The notes under the pieces: generated by a model
What the model was told of the DNA's origin: nothing
The model's input: the letters and a program-made list of their open reading frames with translations, nothing else
Databases searched by the model: none
Assembly (NCBI RefSeq): GCF_009363535.1
Contig: NZ_CP045369.1
Location: forward strand, 3,235,001 to 3,299,000
Direction of reading: 5' to 3'
DNA: 64,000 bases
Origin: Microbulbifer sp. THAF38
GTDB taxonomy: Bacteria; Pseudomonadota; Gammaproteobacteria; Pseudomonadales; Cellvibrionaceae
In this document: in pieces, positions 50,956-64,000 of the stretch
Numbering within the stretch: position 1 is the first letter of the stretch
How the letters are laid out: every line of letters starts with the position of its first letter
Translations under genes and position numbers: made by a program

Positions 50956-52008
50956 TTAAAGATTTCCAAACAGGGACTGCCCATCAAGCCCTTGCTTTTC
51001 CATGACTTCCCTAAGACGCTTGAGCGCATCAACCTGGATTTGACGAACCCTTTCACGAGTAAGGCCAATTTCACGCCCAACTTCTTCCAGAGTACTCGCT
51101 TCAAAACCACGCAACCCAAATCGCCTGGAAACAACTTCACATTGCTTGTCTGGAAGCTCACCAAGCCAACGGTTAATGCTGTCGAAAAGATCGCTATCCT
51201 GAAGAAGCTCCGCGGGATCAGACTCCTGCTGGTCAGGAATGGTATCAACCAATGTCTTTTCTGAAGAGGGGCCTATAGGGGTATCAACGGAAGTGACCCG
51301 CTCGTTGAGCCCTAACATCCGCTCAACATCCTCTACAGGTTTCTCCAACAAGTTAGCAATCTCTTCTGCGGATGGCTCGTGATCCAGCTTCTGCGCAAGC
51401 TCACGAGATGCTCGAAGGTATACATTTAACTCTTTTACTACGTGAATGGGCAGGCGAATAGTACGAGTCTGATTCATAATGGCTCGTTCTATTGTCTGAC
51501 GTATCCACCAAGTAGCGTAAGTAGAAAAGCGGAAACCTCGCTCTGGATCAAACTTCTCAACAGCGCGAATTAACCCCAAGTTGCCCTCCTCGATCAGGTC
51601 CAGCAAGGCAAGGCCACGACTTACATAGCGACGAGCGATTTTTACAACAAGACGTAAATTACTCTCAATCATACGCTTTCTTGCCGCAGCATCACCACGC
51701 AAAGCCTTGCGAGCGTAATAGACCTCTTCTTCAGCGGTCAGTAGGGGAGAAAAGCCAATTTCATTTAGGTAGAGTTGGGTGGCGTCCAGGTTCTTCTGCA
51801 GATGGCTATCGCCATCCAACCTGCTAACCCTACTCTTCTCAGTGGGGGAGGATACGGAGTTATTTTTTGCCGTGTTTCTCCGCGTACGGCTACTACCTTT
51901 TCCTTCTTTGGGATTTAGTTTCTGCTCATCATTCTCAACCGCCAACTCAGGAGGAAAGTCTTCTGCCTGGCCAGCCGCCATGGACTGGTCTTGCCGTTGT
52001 GCTTCCAT
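50956..52008 (-). CDS. rpoS: RNA polymerase sigma factor RpoS
   Basis: Stationary-phase and general stress sigma factor of 350 residues. After a variable N-terminus (1-75) come region 1.2 ([20 protein letters not shown]), region 2 ([37 protein letters not shown]), region 3 and region 4 ([20 protein letters not shown]). Length is close to Pseudomonas RpoS. AGGAGCAGGGG lies before the ATG. It follows nlpD after about 200 bases, where the main rpoS promoter usually sits within nlpD. Confidence 0.97.
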   Translation of the reverse strand: MEAQRQDQSMAAGQAEDFPPELAVENDEQKLNPKEGKGSSRTRRNTAKNNSVSSPTEKSRVSRLDGDSHLQKNLDATQLYLNEIGFSPLLTAEEEVYYARKALRGDAAARKRMIESNLRLVVKIARRYVSRGLALLDLIEEGNLGLIRAVEKFDPERGFRFSTYATWWIRQTIERAIMNQTRTIRLPIHVVKELNVYLRASRELAQKLDHEPSAEEIANLLEKPVEDVERMLGLNERVTSVDTPIGPSSEKTLVDTIPDQQESDPAELLQDSDLFDSINRWLGELPDKQCEVVSRRFGLRGFEASTLEEVGREIGLTRERVRQIQVDALKRLREVMEKQGLDGQSLFGNL

Positions 52009-52210
52009 TTCCCCTGCTCCTTGTACTTTGCCAATATCAACCGCATAGCATGAGCCCAGAATTGGTCAAAAATACGACCAACTATGTGCACATGTGCGAC
52101 AGCCACTGAATCGGCTTGACCCTTTGGTCGCCACGATTACGGTGACTACCCCAAGTGGTATTAGTTAAAAGTCCATTTTTATTTGCAGAGCTTTAGAACA
52201 CCCTCCCGAC

Positions 52211-53056
52211 TCACGGTAGATACGCAAGAGGGTCCACTGGTTGACCGTTTTTTCGTATTTCAAAGTGGAGCTTGTCGCGGTCGGTACCACTCGAACCCAG
52301 TTCCGCTATCCGTTGTCCAGCTTTGACCTTACTACCCTCTTTCACCAGTAACCGGTGATTGTGAGCATAAGCACTTAGGTATACCTCACTGTGCTTAACG
52401 ATCAGCAGTTTTCCATACCCTCTCAACGCACTACCAGCGTAGATAACGGTGCCATCAGCTGCTGCCGATACAGATTCTCCCTTTTCACCGGCGATATCAA
52501 CACCCTTCCTCAAGGGGTCTCCTGGGCGGAACTTGCTAATGACTTGCCCACTGGCTGGCCAGCGCCAGTGAATCGTCCCTGCGTGCTTAGTTTGAGGCTT
52601 TTGGCGCGCAGAACTTTTCGTTAAAGATTTTTTACTCTTGGCGGGAATAGCTTTCTTTGGAGTTGCCGGCTTAACCACGGGTTTTTTAGCGATCACGGGT
52701 GATTTTGATGCAGCCTGAAGCGGTACAACGCCACTCAGTTTCAGACGTTGGCCCGGATAAATACTGTAAGGGGGTTTAATGCCATTGATTGCCGCCAGCT
52801 GCCGGAAGTCCTTACCGTAACGCCAGGCAATAGAATACAGGGTATCCCCGCGGCTCACAGTATGGTGGTTGAGGCGGATACTGGGAGGCTGCTTTAGGGA
52901 ACTGCTGGGTGCCCTGTGGCCGGCACAGGAGACCAGGGCCAGGAGCACTATAGCAACGCCTAATATTTTTAACGGCAAAGTCAAAAAATGACCAATATTA
53001 GGGTTATTGTTCCGCCAAAAAAGGCCCTTAACACGTCGTAAAAGATGACATTCCAT
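52211..53056 (-). CDS. nlpD: NlpD-type lipoprotein, LysM plus LytM domains
   Basis: A 281-residue lipoprotein that activates the cell-wall amidase AmiC during division in related bacteria. The lipobox LALVSC ends at about C44, preceded by an unusually long N-terminal stretch. A LysM domain (TVSRGDTLYSIAWRYGKDFR, about 67-86) and a linker rich in Lys, Ala and Pro follow, then a LytM domain (about 180-281). The LytM metal motif HxxxD is degenerate (GVDIAG), as usual for NlpD, so it is an activator rather than an enzyme. Upstream of rpoS as in Pseudomonas. Confidence 0.93.
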   Translation of the reverse strand: MECHLLRRVKGLFWRNNNPNIGHFLTLPLKILGVAIVLLALVSCAGHRAPSSSLKQPPSIRLNHHTVSRGDTLYSIAWRYGKDFRQLAAINGIKPPYSIYPGQRLKLSGVVPLQAASKSPVIAKKPVVKPATPKKAIPAKSKKSLTKSSARQKPQTKHAGTIHWRWPASGQVISKFRPGDPLRKGVDIAGEKGESVSAAADGTVIYAGSALRGYGKLLIVKHSEVYLSAYAHNHRLLVKEGSKVKAGQRIAELGSSGTDRDKLHFEIRKNGQPVDPLAYLP

Positions 53057-53169
53057 TATTCTCTTTTTACATCAGACCACGGCATTTATGGAAAAAGTGT
53101 CTAAAGAAAAGCTCTAAAAATCTCTGAAAAAGCTTCATAAAAAGCTGCCATACCGAGATATTCCAGATC

Positions 53170-54132
53170 TTATTGCGGCGTGGCGTAGGATTTTCCTCGT
53201 TGGCCCCCGCCAAAATAGTCCACCGCAAGAACCAATATCGCTGCTGCCAGGGCCGCAATAACCGCCGGCCCCAGACTCGCATTCTCACCAGTTTGGGCCA
53301 TAAAGTTCGACGGGGAGGTATTAGCGAGCAGAGGCGTGAGCTTACTGGAAACGGGTTCAGCGCCATCCATTGGGAGCTTCCAAGGCCAAATTATTTTTAA
53401 GCTACCCAGTAAAATTCCGGCAAGAAAAGCCAATGTTCTGGCTGCATATTTATGCATCAACCAGGAAAGTAATCGGCTAAAGAGCATAAGCCCCAAAGCT
53501 GCTCCAGCAGCGAAATATAATAAATTCGATATTTGCAGCTCATGCACTGCAGCAAGCACCTTAGGGTAGATCCCAATCATGAGCAGGATAAAGGCACCGG
53601 ATATTCCGGGTAATGCCATCGCACAAATAGCCAGTGCCCCAGAAAAAAATAATGTGAGCGGAGTGGCCGGGATATCTCCGGGACGAAGCTCACTGACCGC
53701 AACTGCCAGCGCAATCCCCAACAATAGAAAGACAACCGTCGAAAGAGTCCACTTGGGAATATTGCGAAGGATCGGGAAGGTAGAAGCCAACACCAGGCCA
53801 AAGAAGAAAGACCAGACCAGAATAGGGTATTGCTCCAATAGGCTGCTAATGACCCTTGCCAGACTGAAAATACTGATCAACACCCCTAAAAACAGGGATA
53901 ACAGGAAGCTGCCATTAATATATTTCCAAGTTGCCGACAGCCCTTCCTCCCGCAGAATTGTGATGCAGTGAGGGCCTATCCGGCTCAAAGAATCGAGTAA
54001 CTCCTGGTAGATACCAGTAATAAAAGCAATGGTACCCCCGGAAACCCCCGGAACCACATCTGCTGCGCCCATCCCCATTCCACGCAGTACTACGCCCGGG
54101 TAACGGCTCTTGAAGAGCTCACTAAATTTCAT
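53170..54132 (-). CDS. DUF368 membrane protein
   Basis: A 320-residue membrane protein with about eight to nine helices. The first segment GMGMGAADVVPGVSGGTIAF (about 18-37) with its repeat later (LFFSGALAICAMALPGISGA) is the DUF368 hallmark: two inverted copies of a Pro-Gly-x-Ser-Gly motif. Members have been linked with undecaprenyl-phosphate recycling in other bacteria, so a role in cell-envelope lipid flipping is plausible. The ATG overlaps the pcm stop by four bases (ATGA), so they are co-translated. It sits near where surE or its neighbours might be expected. Confidence 0.9.
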   Translation of the reverse strand: MKFSELFKSRYPGVVLRGMGMGAADVVPGVSGGTIAFITGIYQELLDSLSRIGPHCITILREEGLSATWKYINGSFLLSLFLGVLISIFSLARVISSLLEQYPILVWSFFFGLVLASTFPILRNIPKWTLSTVVFLLLGIALAVAVSELRPGDIPATPLTLFFSGALAICAMALPGISGAFILLMIGIYPKVLAAVHELQISNLLYFAAGAALGLMLFSRLLSWLMHKYAARTLAFLAGILLGSLKIIWPWKLPMDGAEPVSSKLTPLLANTSPSNFMAQTGENASLGPAVIAALAAAILVLAVDYFGGGQRGKSYATPQ

Positions 54133-54800
54133 CGAACAACACCACTTAGCAGCGGTACAAAACGCACTGCTTCTAGCTTCTCCACATCGAATTGATCAGT
54201 ATCCTGGCGCCGAGAGATCATCATCAGGTGCTGCTGCTCCGAACCCACCGGAATAACCAAGACACCGTTGGGACCTAACTGCTGCTTCAGCTCATCGGGG
54301 ATTGTCGAAGGAGCCGCTGCTGCCAGGATTGCATCGTAGGGCCCTTTTTCCGGCCAACCAAAACCACCACTGCTGAGATTGTATTCAATATTCTGGTAAC
54401 CCAACTCGGTAAGGCGCTGTCGAGCCTTATCCAATAGCGGTTCGACACGCTCGACAGAAAAAAGTTGTTCAACCAGTCGAGAGAGTATGGCGGTTTGATA
54501 GCCGGAGCCAGTGCCTACCTCCAAAACCCGGTGCAGGGACTTGGCTCTACTCAATAGCAATTCCGTCATACGGGCAACGATGTAGGGTTGGGATATCGTC
54601 TGACCATAACCTATTGGCAGGGCGGTATCCTCATAGGCGCGGATCGCCAGGGCTTCATCCAGAAACAAATGCCTTGGGGTTGAAGCCATTACATCAAGGA
54701 CTTCTTCATTGCTAATGCCCTCATCCCGCAATCGCTGGATCAAGCGATTACGGGTGCGCTGGGAGGTCATCCCCAAGCCTTCGTGTCTCAAGCGGTCCAT
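54129..54800 (-). CDS. pcm: Protein-L-isoaspartate O-methyltransferase
   Basis: Repairs damaged aspartates by methylating L-isoaspartyl residues with SAM. The 223-residue protein carries LPIGYGQTISQPYIVARMTE (about 62-81), the SAM motif VLEVGTGSGYQTAIL and the later DAILAAAAPSTIP. The start may be the internal ATG at 54768 (MTSQRTRNRLIQ), since the first ten residues are not conserved. In Pseudomonas surE precedes it; here truD lies 52 bases upstream with no surE. Confidence 0.94.
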   Translation of the reverse strand: MDRLRHEGLGMTSQRTRNRLIQRLRDEGISNEEVLDVMASTPRHLFLDEALAIRAYEDTALPIGYGQTISQPYIVARMTELLLSRAKSLHRVLEVGTGSGYQTAILSRLVEQLFSVERVEPLLDKARQRLTELGYQNIEYNLSSGGFGWPEKGPYDAILAAAAPSTIPDELKQQLGPNGVLVIPVGSEQQHLMMISRRQDTDQFDVEKLEAVRFVPLLSGVVR

Positions 54801-54852
54801 AAGCTGTCTATTTCCATCCCCTGTATAACTCTCTCGCTTTCAGCCACAAATT

Positions 54853-55815
54853 TTATGTGTCCGAGTTCACATTGACCAGCTGTGCCACCTCCCTGAGCAG
54901 GGCTGTTGCAAATGCGCCGGGCGGTAAAGCAAACTCCAAACGGAGGTCGTCGGACTGCCACTCAAAACGAAAGGCCTCTGGACGGAGAATCAGCGGTCTG
55001 CGCTCCTGCTTGAGCCCGCAATGCTCCAGCCAGTTACACCAAGCCTGCCATTTCTCTAATACTCGCTGCTCTATTTCGCCTTGAGGACCCGAGGCGAGGT
55101 TCCTGCCGCGCCCCCACAGAGGGCCAGTTGACTCACTTTGTGGCTCACCTTCAAGACATTGCTGCCAGTTATCGATAGTAACTCTCTCAGCCAATATCTG
55201 ATTAAACAGCCAGCTGCGCGCAGCCGACATCGCGAATGCCTTTTCGCTCTTGCGACAACGCCCCTCTTCTTCTGCCAGATTACGTACCAAATCCAGGTTG
55301 CCGCCATTAATACCGAAGCGCTGCTCACCAAAATAATTTGGCACTCCACCGCCAATTTGCTCAAGCACCTTTTCCGCAGCCGCCCGATCACCGCAGACGT
55401 TGCGAAGGCGAATTTTAAACCGATTACCAGCATGCTCACCGCGACGCAGCTTACGGGCACCCCTGAGAAACTGCAGAAGTGAAACCTCATCACTATTGAT
55501 CTGTGACCAGTCTGCCTCTGGCTTCTGTCCGAGCCAAACACTAAACCACTGCGTGGTTACTGCATGCCGATCCTTTAGCCCAAAGTAGCTCACATCCAGG
55601 GGACGTACTCCGGCGAGTTTAGCCAGCTGCTTTGCTACCCAGGCAGTGTTGGCACCCCGCTTCTTGATATGCAGGTAGACATGCTCGCCATCCTCTGATG
55701 GCTCGGGAAATGCCAGCTCATCGACAACAAAATCTTCCGCAACCGTACGGAAATCAGCAGAGATTGCCGCCCCACCCAAAGCGCGGGGCCAATTCAGATT
55801 CCAGACCTCAGACAT
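54853..55815 (-). CDS. truD: tRNA pseudouridine(13) synthase
   Basis: Makes pseudouridine 13 in tRNA-Glu. The 320-residue protein has [15 protein letters not shown] (catalytic Asp about 80) and [16 protein letters not shown], both TruD signatures. Its ATG at 55815 overlaps the end of ispF by 8 bases; the TTG at 55827 is less likely. Part of the ftsB-ispD-ispF-truD chain. Confidence 0.95.
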   Translation of the reverse strand: MSEVWNLNWPRALGGAAISADFRTVAEDFVVDELAFPEPSEDGEHVYLHIKKRGANTAWVAKQLAKLAGVRPLDVSYFGLKDRHAVTTQWFSVWLGQKPEADWSQINSDEVSLLQFLRGARKLRRGEHAGNRFKIRLRNVCGDRAAAEKVLEQIGGGVPNYFGEQRFGINGGNLDLVRNLAEEEGRCRKSEKAFAMSAARSWLFNQILAERVTIDNWQQCLEGEPQSESTGPLWGRGRNLASGPQGEIEQRVLEKWQAWCNWLEHCGLKQERRPLILRPEAFRFEWQSDDLRLEFALPPGAFATALLREVAQLVNVNSDT

Positions 55816-56293
55816 CGCTTCGCTCAATTAACACAACGGCCTGAGCCGCAATTCCTTCTCCCCGCCCGGTAAAACCAAGTTTCTCCGTAGTCGTTGCTTT
55901 CACACTGATATCAGCGACATCCACATCACAATCCGCCGCAATGTTGCCGCGCATGGCTTCGATATGAGGAGCCATCTTGGGTGCCTGGGCAATCAGTGTG
56001 GTATCCGCGTTCACCAGGCGATATCCCTTCTCCCTAAGCAGTGCCATAACATGCTGTAAAAGGGCACGACTATCAGCACCACTATAGCGCTCATCCGTAT
56101 CAGGAAAATGATGACCGATATCACCGAGTGCCAAAGCACCAAGAAGTGCGTCACACAGGGCGTGCAGCAACACGTCCCCATCGGAGTGAGCCTTCAAACC
56201 AAAACTATGGGGAATTTTTATTCCGCCAAGTACAACATGATCACCAGGGCCAAACGCATGAACGTCAAAACCCTGGCCAACTCGAAAACTCAC
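55808..56293 (-). CDS. ispF: 2-C-methyl-D-erythritol 2,4-cyclodiphosphate synthase
   Basis: A 161-residue enzyme of the non-mevalonate isoprenoid pathway. Zinc ligands D10 and H12 (GFDVHAFG) and a later His ([18 protein letters not shown]) are present. The GTG start shares one base with the ispD stop (TAGTG). IspD and IspF acting one after another in the pathway are encoded side by side. Confidence 0.97.
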   Translation of the reverse strand: MSFRVGQGFDVHAFGPGDHVVLGGIKIPHSFGLKAHSDGDVLLHALCDALLGALALGDIGHHFPDTDERYSGADSRALLQHVMALLREKGYRLVNADTTLIAQAPKMAPHIEAMRGNIAADCDVDVADISVKATTTEKLGFTGRGEGIAAQAVVLIERSDV

Positions 56294-57012
56294 TATCGAT
56301 GATCCTCTGTGGGAGCGTAACGCAGACGTAAAATGACCTCTGCCACTACAATATCGGTGGGATGGGTCACTTTGATATTGTCGCTCCGCCCTTCAACAAG
56401 TTGCGGAGAGTGACCAAAAATTTCCAGGGCACTGGCTTCGTCAGTAACAGCTTCACCTTGCTGTAAGGCCTGGCTAAGACAGGAGCGCAGTAGCTCAAGA
56501 GGGGCTCGCTGGGGGGTCTGCGCAAGCCAGACCTGTTTGCGATCCAGGGTTTGCTCAACACATGGAATGCCGCCTTTATCACGGCTTCGCTTAACTGTAT
56601 CGCTGGCGGGACGTGCCAACAGCGCAGTCTGTGCAACCTGGCTATGCAACAGTGCATGAATGTCTTCCAATGCAACACATGGCCTCGCGGCATCGTGTAC
56701 AAGCACTGGGGTATCTGCCTGCTCCCGTTGGGCGAGAAACTCCAAGGCCGAGAGGACAGAATCTGCCCGCTCAACACCACCAATCACGGTATGTATTAGC
56801 GGGTGCGAAGCTTCTTTCAGGTGGGGAAAAAATGCATCATCTTTTGATAAGGCCACAACAACACCAGCGAGCCCCGGCCAGGTTAAAATATTTCGCAGGG
56901 TGAGGGACAACAAGGGGTGCCCCAATAATGGTAAATACTGTTTGGGACGGTCTGCCCCCATGCGTTTACCAACGCCTGCAGCAGGTACAATCACCCAATA
57001 ATCTGTAATCAC
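56293..57012 (-). CDS. ispD: 2-C-methyl-D-erythritol 4-phosphate cytidylyltransferase
   Basis: A 239-residue enzyme that joins CTP to methylerythritol phosphate. The CTP-binding loop [19 protein letters not shown] (about 9-27) and [11 protein letters not shown] are typical. The GTG start overlaps the ftsB stop by four bases (GTGA). Confidence 0.97.
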   Translation of the reverse strand: MITDYWVIVPAAGVGKRMGADRPKQYLPLLGHPLLSLTLRNILTWPGLAGVVVALSKDDAFFPHLKEASHPLIHTVIGGVERADSVLSALEFLAQREQADTPVLVHDAARPCVALEDIHALLHSQVAQTALLARPASDTVKRSRDKGGIPCVEQTLDRKQVWLAQTPQRAPLELLRSCLSQALQQGEAVTDEASALEIFGHSPQLVEGRSDNIKVTHPTDIVVAEVILRLRYAPTEDHR

Positions 57013-57296
57013 TTTTTAGCCTCTTCCGAATCCAGGAAGATAAACAGGGTTTCCCCTTCCTTAATCAACCCCAGATCATAGCGTGCCTTGGCTTCGACAC
57101 CATCAGTGCCCTCTTTCAGGCTTCGCACTTCTCTCAACAACTGGCGATTTTCCCGCGCCAAGGCTGCATTTTTTTCCTGTTGTTGGACGAGTTGTCGTTT
57201 GAGACGGGTAACTTCGGCGAGACTGCCATCACCGACCCAGACACGATACTGAGTGGCAAGCAGAATAAAGGTAAGAATTCCCAGCAGCCATTTCAT
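57009..57296 (-). CDS. ftsB: Cell division protein FtsB
   Basis: A 95-residue divisome protein: short cytosolic tip, one membrane helix (MKWLLGILTFILLATQYRVW, about 1-20) and a periplasmic coiled coil (LKRQLVQQQEKNAALARENR). Ends with the conserved RYDLGLIKEGETLF. It forms a complex with FtsL and FtsQ. Located between eno and ispD as in Pseudomonas. Confidence 0.95.
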   Translation of the reverse strand: MKWLLGILTFILLATQYRVWVGDGSLAEVTRLKRQLVQQQEKNAALARENRQLLREVRSLKEGTDGVEAKARYDLGLIKEGETLFIFLDSEEAKK

Positions 57297-57330
57297 ACGA
57301 GATTACGATATTTCGCTTGTTCGTATTAGA

Positions 57331-57360
57331 GGTATTGCAGAGGGAGCCCTCTGCAATACC
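57331..57360. terminator. Perfect hairpin between eno and ftsB
   Basis: A 14-bp perfect stem (GGTATTGCAGAGGG and CCCTCTGCAATACC) with a two-base loop lies 22 bases after the eno stop. No T-tract follows on the minus strand, so it may slow, protect or process the transcript rather than end it. Confidence 0.6.
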
Positions 57361-57381
57361 AGTGTGCAATTCAAAAGTTGA

Positions 57382-58695
<1,314 letters not shown>

Positions 58696-58869
58696 CTAAA
58701 CTTGTTACGTATTAAAAATTGGTAATAACTGAAAGAAGTTTACAAATGACTGCGCGCAAAACTTAGAACGCTTATTCTTGGGATACTTATTTCAAAATTT
58801 GTTTTTGAGAATATTTCTGATGGCCGCCTCTATAGTTAAGGCAGCCTCAGAGTAAGTACCAAGCGCCCT

Positions 58870-58911
58870 ACAGTGCGCTAACCTACAGTGCGCTAACCTG
58901 CAGTGCGCTAA
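58870..58911. repeat. Direct repeats of 15 bp between kdsA and eno
   Basis: Two full copies of ACAGTGCGCTAACCT and a third partial copy (GCAGTGCGCTAA) follow one another. They lie 30 bases past the kdsA start side of the gap, in the eno leader region. No role is evident. Confidence 0.85.
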
Positions 58912-58939
58912 AAGGGCGCGCGCAAACTAATTCTTTCTT

Positions 58940-59788
<849 letters not shown>

Positions 59789-59839
59789 TTACTTCCTGTT
59801 ATCTTCCCAAGCCTATCGAGCCAGGGATGGAATTACTCT

Positions 59840-61486
<1,647 letters not shown>

Positions 61487-61599
61487 TCAGTTGAGCGCTC
61501 GATGAATGTCGAGCTTACAGGGCTGGCCCGGGCGGATAATCCAGCTTCTCCCGGTGCCTTTGAGACGGGGCGCCAGGGTAGCAGAAAACCCCTTCCCGC

Positions 61600-62919
61600 T
61601 CAATCGAAAAACCGCCAGCTGGGCGGTTTCACCAAAGGCGCTCCTGGCACAGTTGAGCCCACCTTACAGCAGAACAACCCGGCGACAGCCACCAGCTCCC
61701 CATTCAGGTAGACCAGGGGTACCCTGTCCCGCAGCCAGGGTTCCAGCGCCCACTCCTGCAAAACCTTCTTGAGCATCTGGGAACGTGGCCGATTGCGAGG
61801 CTGAGTGCGCTCACCACCCCGACGGTACCTCACTTGATATGCTCCCTGGGGCCAGTCTGGCGCCGGTTCCAACACGCCACCTCTAGGGAGTGGTAGTGCT
61901 GAGACACCATCCCAAAGGAGTTCTTCATCGGTGCTGGCAAAGGATTCCAGAATGGGGGTCAGGTATAAAAGCTGCTGAAAGCGGCGTACAACGCGTCGAC
62001 CCAAGCGCACTTCCACTTGCGCATCGGCACTCGCTCTCTCTATCTGCCCCAAGGCTTCCTGTAAGGTCACGGATTCCGGCGCCATACCAGCTTGTCGCAA
62101 AATCCAGTTCCGCAATAGATTTTTGCGTCGCGCAAGACTCAAATCACTAAATGCCGATATGAGGAGGCTCTCCCCAAACCTTTCTTTCCTGATATCACAG
62201 GCCTGCAAGTCAGCAAGTGCCAACTCCTCCAGCAGTAACGCCGACTCCCTAAGATTATCTGCGGCACGCTGAATGCTCTGCCGCGCCGGCCAACGTGCGG
62301 ATAACAGAGGCATGACCTTTCGGCGCAAGTAGTTACGCTCAAAAGTCTCATCGGCATTGCTCTCATCCTCAATCCACCTGAGCCCATGTTCAAGCGCCCA
62401 TGCTTCCAGCTCACTGCGCCCGACTGACAACAAAGGGCGAAGTAAGGATTTACCCTCACCCAAGGGCCGACTCTCCGCCATACCCGAAAGCCCAAGGGCG
62501 CCCGCTCCACGCATTAGCCTATATAGAAAGGTTTCCGCCTGGTCATCCCCGTGGTGGCCGAGCAACATTTGATCACCGGAGGACATCACCGAATCAAAAG
62601 CCTTGTAGCGAGCCTTGCGTGCACCCTGCTCCACCCCTCCATCGCTTCTATCAACTTGCATACGCACCGCAATGAAAGGCACCTGCAGCTCGCGGGCAAA
62701 GACTTCGCAATGGCGAAGCCAGCCGTCGGCATTACTACTGAGGCCGTGGTGCACATGCACTGCCCTAACGGGGATACCATTCTGATTGAGAAGGTGCAGC
62801 AAAACAGTGGAATCCAAACCACCAGAAAACCCTACCCACAGCTGCCCCTTTGCCGGGTGACGCTGCATCGCGGACTTTATAAGTTGCGGAAGAAAATTTG
62901 CTGCGGATTTGGAGATCAC
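61600..62919 (-). CDS. tilS: tRNA(Ile)-lysidine synthase
   Basis: Attaches lysine to the wobble C of tRNA-Ile(CAU). The 439-residue protein has the PP-loop motif VGFSGGLDSTVLLHLL (about 29-44), then HHGLSSNADGW and GHHGDDQAETFLYRLMRGAG, all TilS signatures. A C-terminal domain with ARWPARQSIQRAADNL and the end segment YLNGELVAVAGLF completes it. The start is a GTG. In Pseudomonas accA precedes it; here a GH3 gene lies upstream. Confidence 0.95.
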   Translation of the reverse strand: MISKSAANFLPQLIKSAMQRHPAKGQLWVGFSGGLDSTVLLHLLNQNGIPVRAVHVHHGLSSNADGWLRHCEVFARELQVPFIAVRMQVDRSDGGVEQGARKARYKAFDSVMSSGDQMLLGHHGDDQAETFLYRLMRGAGALGLSGMAESRPLGEGKSLLRPLLSVGRSELEAWALEHGLRWIEDESNADETFERNYLRRKVMPLLSARWPARQSIQRAADNLRESALLLEELALADLQACDIRKERFGESLLISAFSDLSLARRKNLLRNWILRQAGMAPESVTLQEALGQIERASADAQVEVRLGRRVVRRFQQLLYLTPILESFASTDEELLWDGVSALPLPRGGVLEPAPDWPQGAYQVRYRRGGERTQPRNRPRSQMLKKVLQEWALEPWLRDRVPLVYLNGELVAVAGLFCCKVGSTVPGAPLVKPPSWRFFD

Positions 62920-63168
62920 TGCCTATACCCTGGAACTGAGATCGACACAGTATACCGGTGCTGGGAACTGGCGTTGATGAACTGTTAAGTGGGAAGCAGA
63001 ATATTGAAGGGCTGTGGCTTGCCAGCAAGCTATCAGATAGGTATCTGATAGCACCTGCGATGCTGGAGTTTTAACCTCCAGGATTGAGTCCCTAAGAGAT
63101 GCGGCCCAGGCCCCAATGCTGGCTGGCCTGGGCACTTCATGAATAAAAGTCGCTAGGAATGAAAGTGA
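62920..63168. other. Intergenic stretch with hairpins between the GH3 gene and tilS
   Basis: Two stems are seen: GCTATCAGATA/TATCTGATAGC (63029-63052) and GCCCAGGCC/GGCCTGGGC (63104-63133). Either could end the GH3 transcript; neither has a good T-tract. Confidence 0.5.
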
Positions 63169-64000
63169 CTAGCCGTCACAGCGAATATCGGCAGACACTG
63201 CGGCATCGGGCACCAATCGTACATTGGCTACGGCTATCGCTGCGGCACCCTCACTCTCCAAGCGGAACGCACTGAAAACCTTGCTAAAGTCAGCACCAGC
63301 TTTGGCAAAGCATTGCAGGTCTACCGAGAGACGGGTCCAATCATTCAGAGGCATACTTTTCAGGGTGGACTGCAGTGGCACCCTGGCAATACAGCCCTCT
63401 CCACAGGTCACTGCAGCTTGTAACGGCTTACGCAGTTCCTGATCAATGCGAATATTCAGACTCAGAGCTGAACCCTCCTCCAAATAAACGCCCAAGTTCT
63501 GCATATACTCCGCAGACAACTGCACGGCACCAGGGCGCAGGCCCTTCCATTCGAATAAACGCGCATCTTCCTGAGACGACATATCAATCGAAGTTACAAC
63601 GATATTGTTATCCTCACCACTGGCTGCACGGTTGCCATTCACTGGAACTACCTCGGCTCCGTCCTCGGCAATATTCAATACCCAGGGAGCGCGCGGACGG
63701 GAGACCAATAACCAGGCATCCTCCAGTCCACCCACAGCCATATTTTCGCTGGTCTCCGGCAAATCGTTGCTGACCAGTGACTCCTCACTCGCACTCAAGC
63801 CGTAACCCAAGGCAAATAGGGGATCGTAGTGCTCGTGGTATGGATTCAAAACCGTTTGATTGGTGTACATCGGCCAGCTAAAGGGCAATTTCCCAATGAA
63901 GTCGTAGCGAATCTCGCCTTTGGCATCTCGGAATAACACATCGGCCACACCGGCACCCTCAGAGCCCGGCAGCCAGGCAGCCACGAAAGCATCCGATGCA
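63169..64000 (-). CDS. Glycoside hydrolase family 3 enzyme, C-terminal part (cut by window edge)
   Basis: The frame is open to the right edge, so only the last 277 or so residues are seen. [13 protein letters not shown] followed by GVADVLFRD and GKLPFSWP is the conserved end of the GH3 second domain. [10 protein letters not shown] marks the fibronectin-like boundary. After that comes an extra C-terminal beta domain (about 190 residues) like that of exo-beta-glucanase ExoP, which may bind carbohydrate. The role is probably release of glucose from beta-glucans, possibly with a signal peptide outside this window. Confidence 0.85.
   Translation of the reverse strand, partial: ASDAFVAAWLPGSEGAGVADVLFRDAKGEIRYDFIGKLPFSWPMYTNQTVLNPYHEHYDPLFALGYGLSASEESLVSNDLPETSENMAVGGLEDAWLLVSRPRAPWVLNIAEDGAEVVPVNGNRAASGEDNNIVVTSIDMSSQEDARLFEWKGLRPGAVQLSAEYMQNLGVYLEEGSALSLNIRIDQELRKPLQAAVTCGEGCIARVPLQSTLKSMPLNDWTRLSVDLQCFAKAGADFSKVFSAFRLESEGAAAIAVANVRLVPDAAVSADIRCDG

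Overview
The window reads as the chromosome of a gamma-proteobacterium of the Cellvibrionales/Pseudomonadales type, with a Microbulbifer-like relative most likely. This rests on the Pseudomonas-like order leuC-leuD-leuB-asd-usg-fimV, the block pyrG-kdsA-eno-ftsB-ispD-ispF-truD-pcm-nlpD-rpoS, and a family 3 glycoside hydrolase at the right edge. The genus is an inference; the gene order is seen.

Layout. 1-8.05 kb (minus strand): a leucine biosynthesis and aspartate-semialdehyde cluster, then a Usg-like protein and FimV (cut by the left edge), with a LysR regulator divergent from leuC. 8.2-12.6 kb: an outer-membrane protein, a nitronate-monooxygenase-like flavoenzyme, a frameshifted VOC gene and a Spo0M-like protein. 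12.7-19.1 kb: an accessory island made of an intact IS30 element, a run of small minus-strand genes separated by hairpin-rich attC-like sites, and a decayed IS110 element lying between two attC-like arms. No integron integrase is present, so this looks like a cluster of attC sites lacking an integrase (CALIN). 19.95-25.8 kb: mutS, fdxA, a degenerate polysaccharide deacetylase, a DUF1328 membrane peptide, an AhpD-like protein and an SOS-controlled dinB. 26.2-28.8 kb: a small sigma-factor-like gene with a membrane partner, an alpha/beta hydrolase and a periplasmic binding protein. 29-38.2 kb: a fatty-acid/acyl-CoA catabolism cluster (two SDRs, an APH-like kinase fold, an acyl-CoA dehydrogenase, a histidine phosphatase, a LysR regulator, FadH) and an MFS exporter. 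38.8-46.1 kb: an unrecognised 576-residue protein, a type-B carboxylesterase, a second histidine phosphatase and PepN. 46.5-50.8 kb: an NTF2-like secreted protein and ydbH-ynbE-ydbL. 50.9-62.9 kb (minus): rpoS, nlpD, DUF368, pcm, truD, ispF, ispD, ftsB, eno, kdsA, pyrG and tilS. Right edge: the C-terminal part of a GH3 enzyme.

How the parts relate. The conserved blocks are tightly packed, with stop/start overlaps (leuC/leuD, ftsB/ispD/ispF/truD, pcm/DUF368), and code for core metabolism, cell division, isoprenoid, CTP and Kdo synthesis, and stress control. In Pseudomonas, mutS-fdxA lies next to rpoS; here about 28 kb separates them. surE, normally beside pcm, is absent from its usual place, and a DUF368 gene overlaps pcm instead.

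The most interesting part is the 12.7-19.1 kb cassette-like island with its attC-like sites, orphan genes, a homopolymer frameshift and nested insertion sequences. All calls come from reading the sequence; no database search was run.
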